This document shows, one piece after another, positions 62,600 through 64,000 of a stretch of 64,000 bases of DNA. Below the pieces are notes generated by a model. It saw nothing but the letters and a program-made list of their open reading frames with translations, was not told the DNA's origin and did not search any database. Positions within the stretch are counted from its first letter, which is position 1. Each line of letters opens with the position of its first letter. A program made the translations under genes and the position numbers. The stretch comes from Mucilaginibacter terrigena (GTDB lineage Bacteria; Bacteroidota; Bacteroidia; Sphingobacteriales; Sphingobacteriaceae), in assembly GCF_004168255.1 (NCBI RefSeq), contig NZ_SEWG01000006.1, forward strand, positions 162,652 through 226,651, in the 5' to 3' direction.

Positions 62600-62697
62600 A
62601 AGCCCTGCATTTCTGTAAGGTTTTGTGGAAGTTACCGGGTTCGAACCAGTGACCCTCCCGATGTAAATCGGGATGCCCGACACCAACTGCCAAACTA
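62600..62697 (-). other. Degenerate tRNA-Val-like module T1 with terminator hairpin
   Basis: On the minus strand: D-like hairpin (GGCAGTTGGTGTC), anticodon-like stem TCCCGA/TCGGGA with loop TTTACA, T-arm with TTCGAAC loop and 3' acceptor AACTTCC (62633-62627). The complementary 5' acceptor strand is missing. A hairpin with AAAGCC-type arms (about 62596-62625) follows it. It resembles the 3' part of a tRNA-Val(TAC). Confidence 0.55.
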
Positions 62698-62705
62698 AAT
62701 TTTTT

Positions 62706-62818
62706 TTACAAAAAAAACCTCACATTTCTGTGAGGCTTTTAAAATGTGGGGATTACTGGGTTCGAACCAGTGACCCTCCCGATGTAAAATCGGGATGCCC
62801 GGCACCAGCTGCCAAACT
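62706..62818 (-). other. Degenerate tRNA-Val-like module T2 with terminator hairpin
   Basis: Same layout as T1: GGCA-GCTGG-TGCC hairpin, CCCGA-TTTTACA-TCGGG, T-arm ACTGG-TTCGAAC-CCAGT and 3' acceptor AATCCCC. A CCTCACA / TGTGAGG hairpin with T-run follows on the minus strand. There is no 5' acceptor partner. Confidence 0.55.
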
Positions 62819-62862
62819 AAATTTTTTTTACAAAAAAAGCCCTACATTTCTGTAAGGCTTTG

Positions 62863-62927
62863 TGGGAGTTACTGGGTTCGAACCAGTGACCCTCCCGATG
62901 TAAAATCGGGATGCACTGAACCAGCTA
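62863..62927 (-). other. tRNA-Val-like module T3, fused to the GIY-YIG stop codon
   Basis: Minus strand: TAGCTGGTTCAGTGCA (D-arm half), TCCCGA-TTTTACA-TCGGGA, GGGTC, T-arm ACTGG-TTCGAAC-CCAGT, acceptor AACTCCC and A. The TAG of the D-arm is the stop codon of the nuclease gene. The 5' acceptor GGGAGTT is absent. Followed by hairpin AAGCCTTACAG / TGTAGGGCTT. Confidence 0.65.
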
Positions 62928-63173
62928 TTTTGAACTGGCAATAAGCTGTTGTATCATTTTTTTACTTTTCCAGGATTTTATCTGACGCTCGCGCATGCCT
63001 GCATCTTCTTTTGTAGGTAATGTTTCTGACCATTTAATTACCCAATCGGGAGCCCTGCCGGTGAAGCCTTTGTGGTTAGTATTATGTTTTTTTACACGTT
63101 CATCCAAGTTGGATGTAGAACCAACATAGTATTTGTCAAGCGACATAGAATATAGTATGTAAGTGAAAAACAT
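62925..63173 (-). CDS. GIY-YIG nuclease family protein, copy 1
   Basis: 82 residues from ATG 63173 (MFFTYILYSMSLDKYYVGSTS); a TTG four codons upstream is within a hairpin. The GIY-YIG core is visible as TYIL...YYVG with Arg26 (SNLDERVKKHN) and the late Glu in RERQIKSWK, matching the small UPF0213/YhbQ type. No DNA-binding domain. Its stop TAG is formed by the tRNA-like D-arm directly downstream. Small single-domain GIY-YIG proteins beside tRNA genes suggest a tRNA-targeted mobile element; this is inference. Confidence 0.9.
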   Translation of the reverse strand: MFFTYILYSMSLDKYYVGSTSNLDERVKKHNTNHKGFTGRAPDWVIKWSETLPTKEDAGMRERQIKSWKSKKMIQQLIASSK

Positions 63174-63212
63174 ATGCTTAAACAAAAAGCCCTACATTTC
63201 TGTAAGGCTTTG

Positions 63213-63277
63213 TGGGAGTTACTGGGTTCGAACCAGTGACCCTCCCGATGTAAAATCGGGATGCACTGAACCAGCTA
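63213..63277 (-). other. tRNA-Val-like module T4
   Basis: Identical to T3, one 350-bp unit further; overlaps the stop of GIY-YIG copy 2. Confidence 0.65.
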
Positions 63278-63523
63278 TTTTGAACTGGCAATAAGCTGTT
63301 GTATCATTTTTTTACTTTTCCAGGATTTTATCTGACGCTCGCGCATGCCTGCATCTTCTTTTGTAGGTAATGTTTCTGACCATTTAATTACCCAATCGGG
63401 AGCCCTGCCGGTGAAGCCTTTGTGGTTAGTATTATGTTTTTTTACACGTTCATCCAAGTTGGATGTAGAACCAACATAGTATTTGTCAAGCGACATAGAA
63501 TATAGTATGTAAGTGAAAAACAT
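63275..63523 (-). CDS. GIY-YIG nuclease family protein, copy 2
   Basis: Identical in protein sequence to copy 1 (82 residues, TYIL...YYVG, Arg26, RERQ motif). It lies in the second 350-bp unit, in the same orientation. Identity between copies means very recent duplication, active homogenisation or an assembly artefact. Confidence 0.9.
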   Translation of the reverse strand: MFFTYILYSMSLDKYYVGSTSNLDERVKKHNTNHKGFTGRAPDWVIKWSETLPTKEDAGMRERQIKSWKSKKMIQQLIASSK

Positions 63524-63562
63524 ATGCTTAAACAAAAAGCCCTACATTTCTGTAAGGCTTTG

Positions 63563-63627
63563 TGGGAGTTACTGGGTTCGAACCAGTGACCCTCCCGATG
63601 TAAAATCGGGATGCACTGAACCAGCTA
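63563..63627 (-). other. tRNA-Val-like module T5
   Basis: Identical to T3 and T4; overlaps the stop of GIY-YIG copy 3. Confidence 0.65.
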
Positions 63628-63873
63628 TTTTGAACTGGCAATAAGCTGTTGTATCATTTTTTTACTTTTCCAGGATTTTATCTGACGCTCGCGCATGCCT
63701 GCATCTTCTTTTGTAGGTAATGTTTCTGACCATTTAATTACCCAATCGGGAGCCCTGCCGGTGAAGCCTTTGTGGTTAGTATTATGTTTTTTTACACGTT
63801 CATCCAAGTTGGATGTAGAACCAACATAGTATTTGTCAAGCGACATAGAATATAGTATGTAAGTGAAAAACAT
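63625..63873 (-). CDS. GIY-YIG nuclease family protein, copy 3
   Basis: Third identical copy, same orientation and same fusion of the stop codon to the tRNA-like module. If transcribed from the right, the three genes and the modules would form one polycistronic RNA interrupted by hairpins. Confidence 0.9.
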   Translation of the reverse strand: MFFTYILYSMSLDKYYVGSTSNLDERVKKHNTNHKGFTGRAPDWVIKWSETLPTKEDAGMRERQIKSWKSKKMIQQLIASSK

Positions 63874-63912
63874 ATGCTTAAACAAAAAGCCCTACATTTC
63901 TGTAAGGCTTTG

Positions 63913-63977
63913 TGGGAGTTACTGGGTTCGAACCAGTGACCCTCCCGATGTAAAATCGGGATGCACTGAACCAGCTA
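63913..63977 (-). other. tRNA-Val-like module T6
   Basis: Fourth identical module of the 350-bp array. Confidence 0.65.
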
Positions 63978-64000
63978 TTTTGAACTGGCAATAAGCTGTT
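63975..64000 (-). CDS. GIY-YIG nuclease family protein, copy 4 (cut by window edge)
   Basis: Only the last seven codons and stop (LIASSK-TAG region) are in the window. It shows that the array continues beyond 64000. Confidence 0.8.

Larger units (their letters stand above)
62831..64000. repeat. Tandem array, 350-bp unit, three complete copies and a partial fourth
   Basis: Sequence from about 62836 repeats exactly every 350 bases (62925, 63275, 63625 and 63975 are equivalent positions). Each unit on the minus strand holds a GIY-YIG gene, a tRNA 3' module and a hairpin. I saw no differences between copies when reading them. The array continues past the window end. Confidence 0.95.

Noticed and set aside
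62863..62927. Functional suppressor tRNA with TTA anticodon (UAA reading)
   Set aside because: The TTA reading requires shifting the loop register and leaves C at position 37; the 5' acceptor strand is absent, so a functional tRNA is unlikely.
62831..64000. CRISPR array
   Set aside because: Repeats are 350 bp, include protein genes and show no variable spacers; no cas genes.

Overview
This is chromosomal DNA of a member of the Bacteroidota, most likely Sphingobacteriaceae (Mucilaginibacter- or Pedobacter-like). Three things point there: the gliding lipoprotein gene gldD, many families typical of the phylum (DUF4153, DUF2911, DUF6249, GHL10, fused E1 dehydrogenase), and repeated use of the Bacteroidota promoter (-33 TTTG/TTG, 19-20 nt spacer, -7 TAnnTTTG). 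tRNA genes lack an encoded CCA. The genus is inferred; no rRNA is present.

Layout. 1-1430: start of an exported protein, then an AT-rich DUF2971 gene between inverted copies of a GC-rich repeat. 1.7-9.6 kb: housekeeping block yceD-rpmF-plsX-fabH-accB-accC (ribosome and fatty-acid synthesis), then tatC, rpiB and an M28 peptidase. 9.8-14.9 kb: lutB with an apparent frameshift, a DUF4198 protein, a fused E1 alpha/beta 2-oxoacid dehydrogenase and an Lrp/AsnC regulator. 15.0-15.4 kb: a promoter-driven tandem pair of unusual tRNA-like RNAs. 15.6-19.8 kb: beta-barrel protein, CsbD-like protein, S41 protease and two uncharacterised proteins. 19.9-24.6 kb: xylose operon (xylB, xylA, SSS transporter), then tRNA-Asp. 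24.9-30.6 kb: cupin, coiled-coil anchor, GHL10 hydrolase, DUF1835, a PIN toxin/antitoxin pair, pdhB. 30.7-43.5 kb: DUF4153 protein, M23 peptidase, rbfA, LolC-like permease, MBL hydrolase, gldD, aroE, a TPR hybrid kinase, a methyltransferase, a glycosyltransferase, a second kinase and DinB. 43.6-52.8 kb: DUF6249, an ECF sigma factor with its partner, DUF2911, a CDF transporter, and a PIG-L/DUF1398/two small membrane proteins/SSS cluster. 53.0-57.6 kb: TetR-controlled tolC-emrA-emrB efflux operon. 57.8-62.6 kb: ahpD and ahpC, GH20 hexosaminidase, PfkB kinase. 62.6-64.0 kb: degenerate tRNA-Val-like modules with tandem, identical GIY-YIG nuclease genes in a 350-bp unit that runs off the window.

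Most of the window is ordinary core genome. The unusual material is RNA- and repeat-based: (1) the two tRNA-like RNAs at 15.05-15.36 kb, whose acceptor stems and variable hairpins differ by compensatory changes; (2) the GIY-YIG/tRNA-fragment array at the right end, where the nuclease stop codon is made by the tRNA D-arm; (3) the lutB reading-frame break at an A7 run; (4) the DUF2971 cassette; (5) a 42-residue membrane ORF coupled to an SSS transporter. Palindromic interspersed repeats fill many of the larger intergenic gaps. All functions come from reading motifs by eye; no searches were run.
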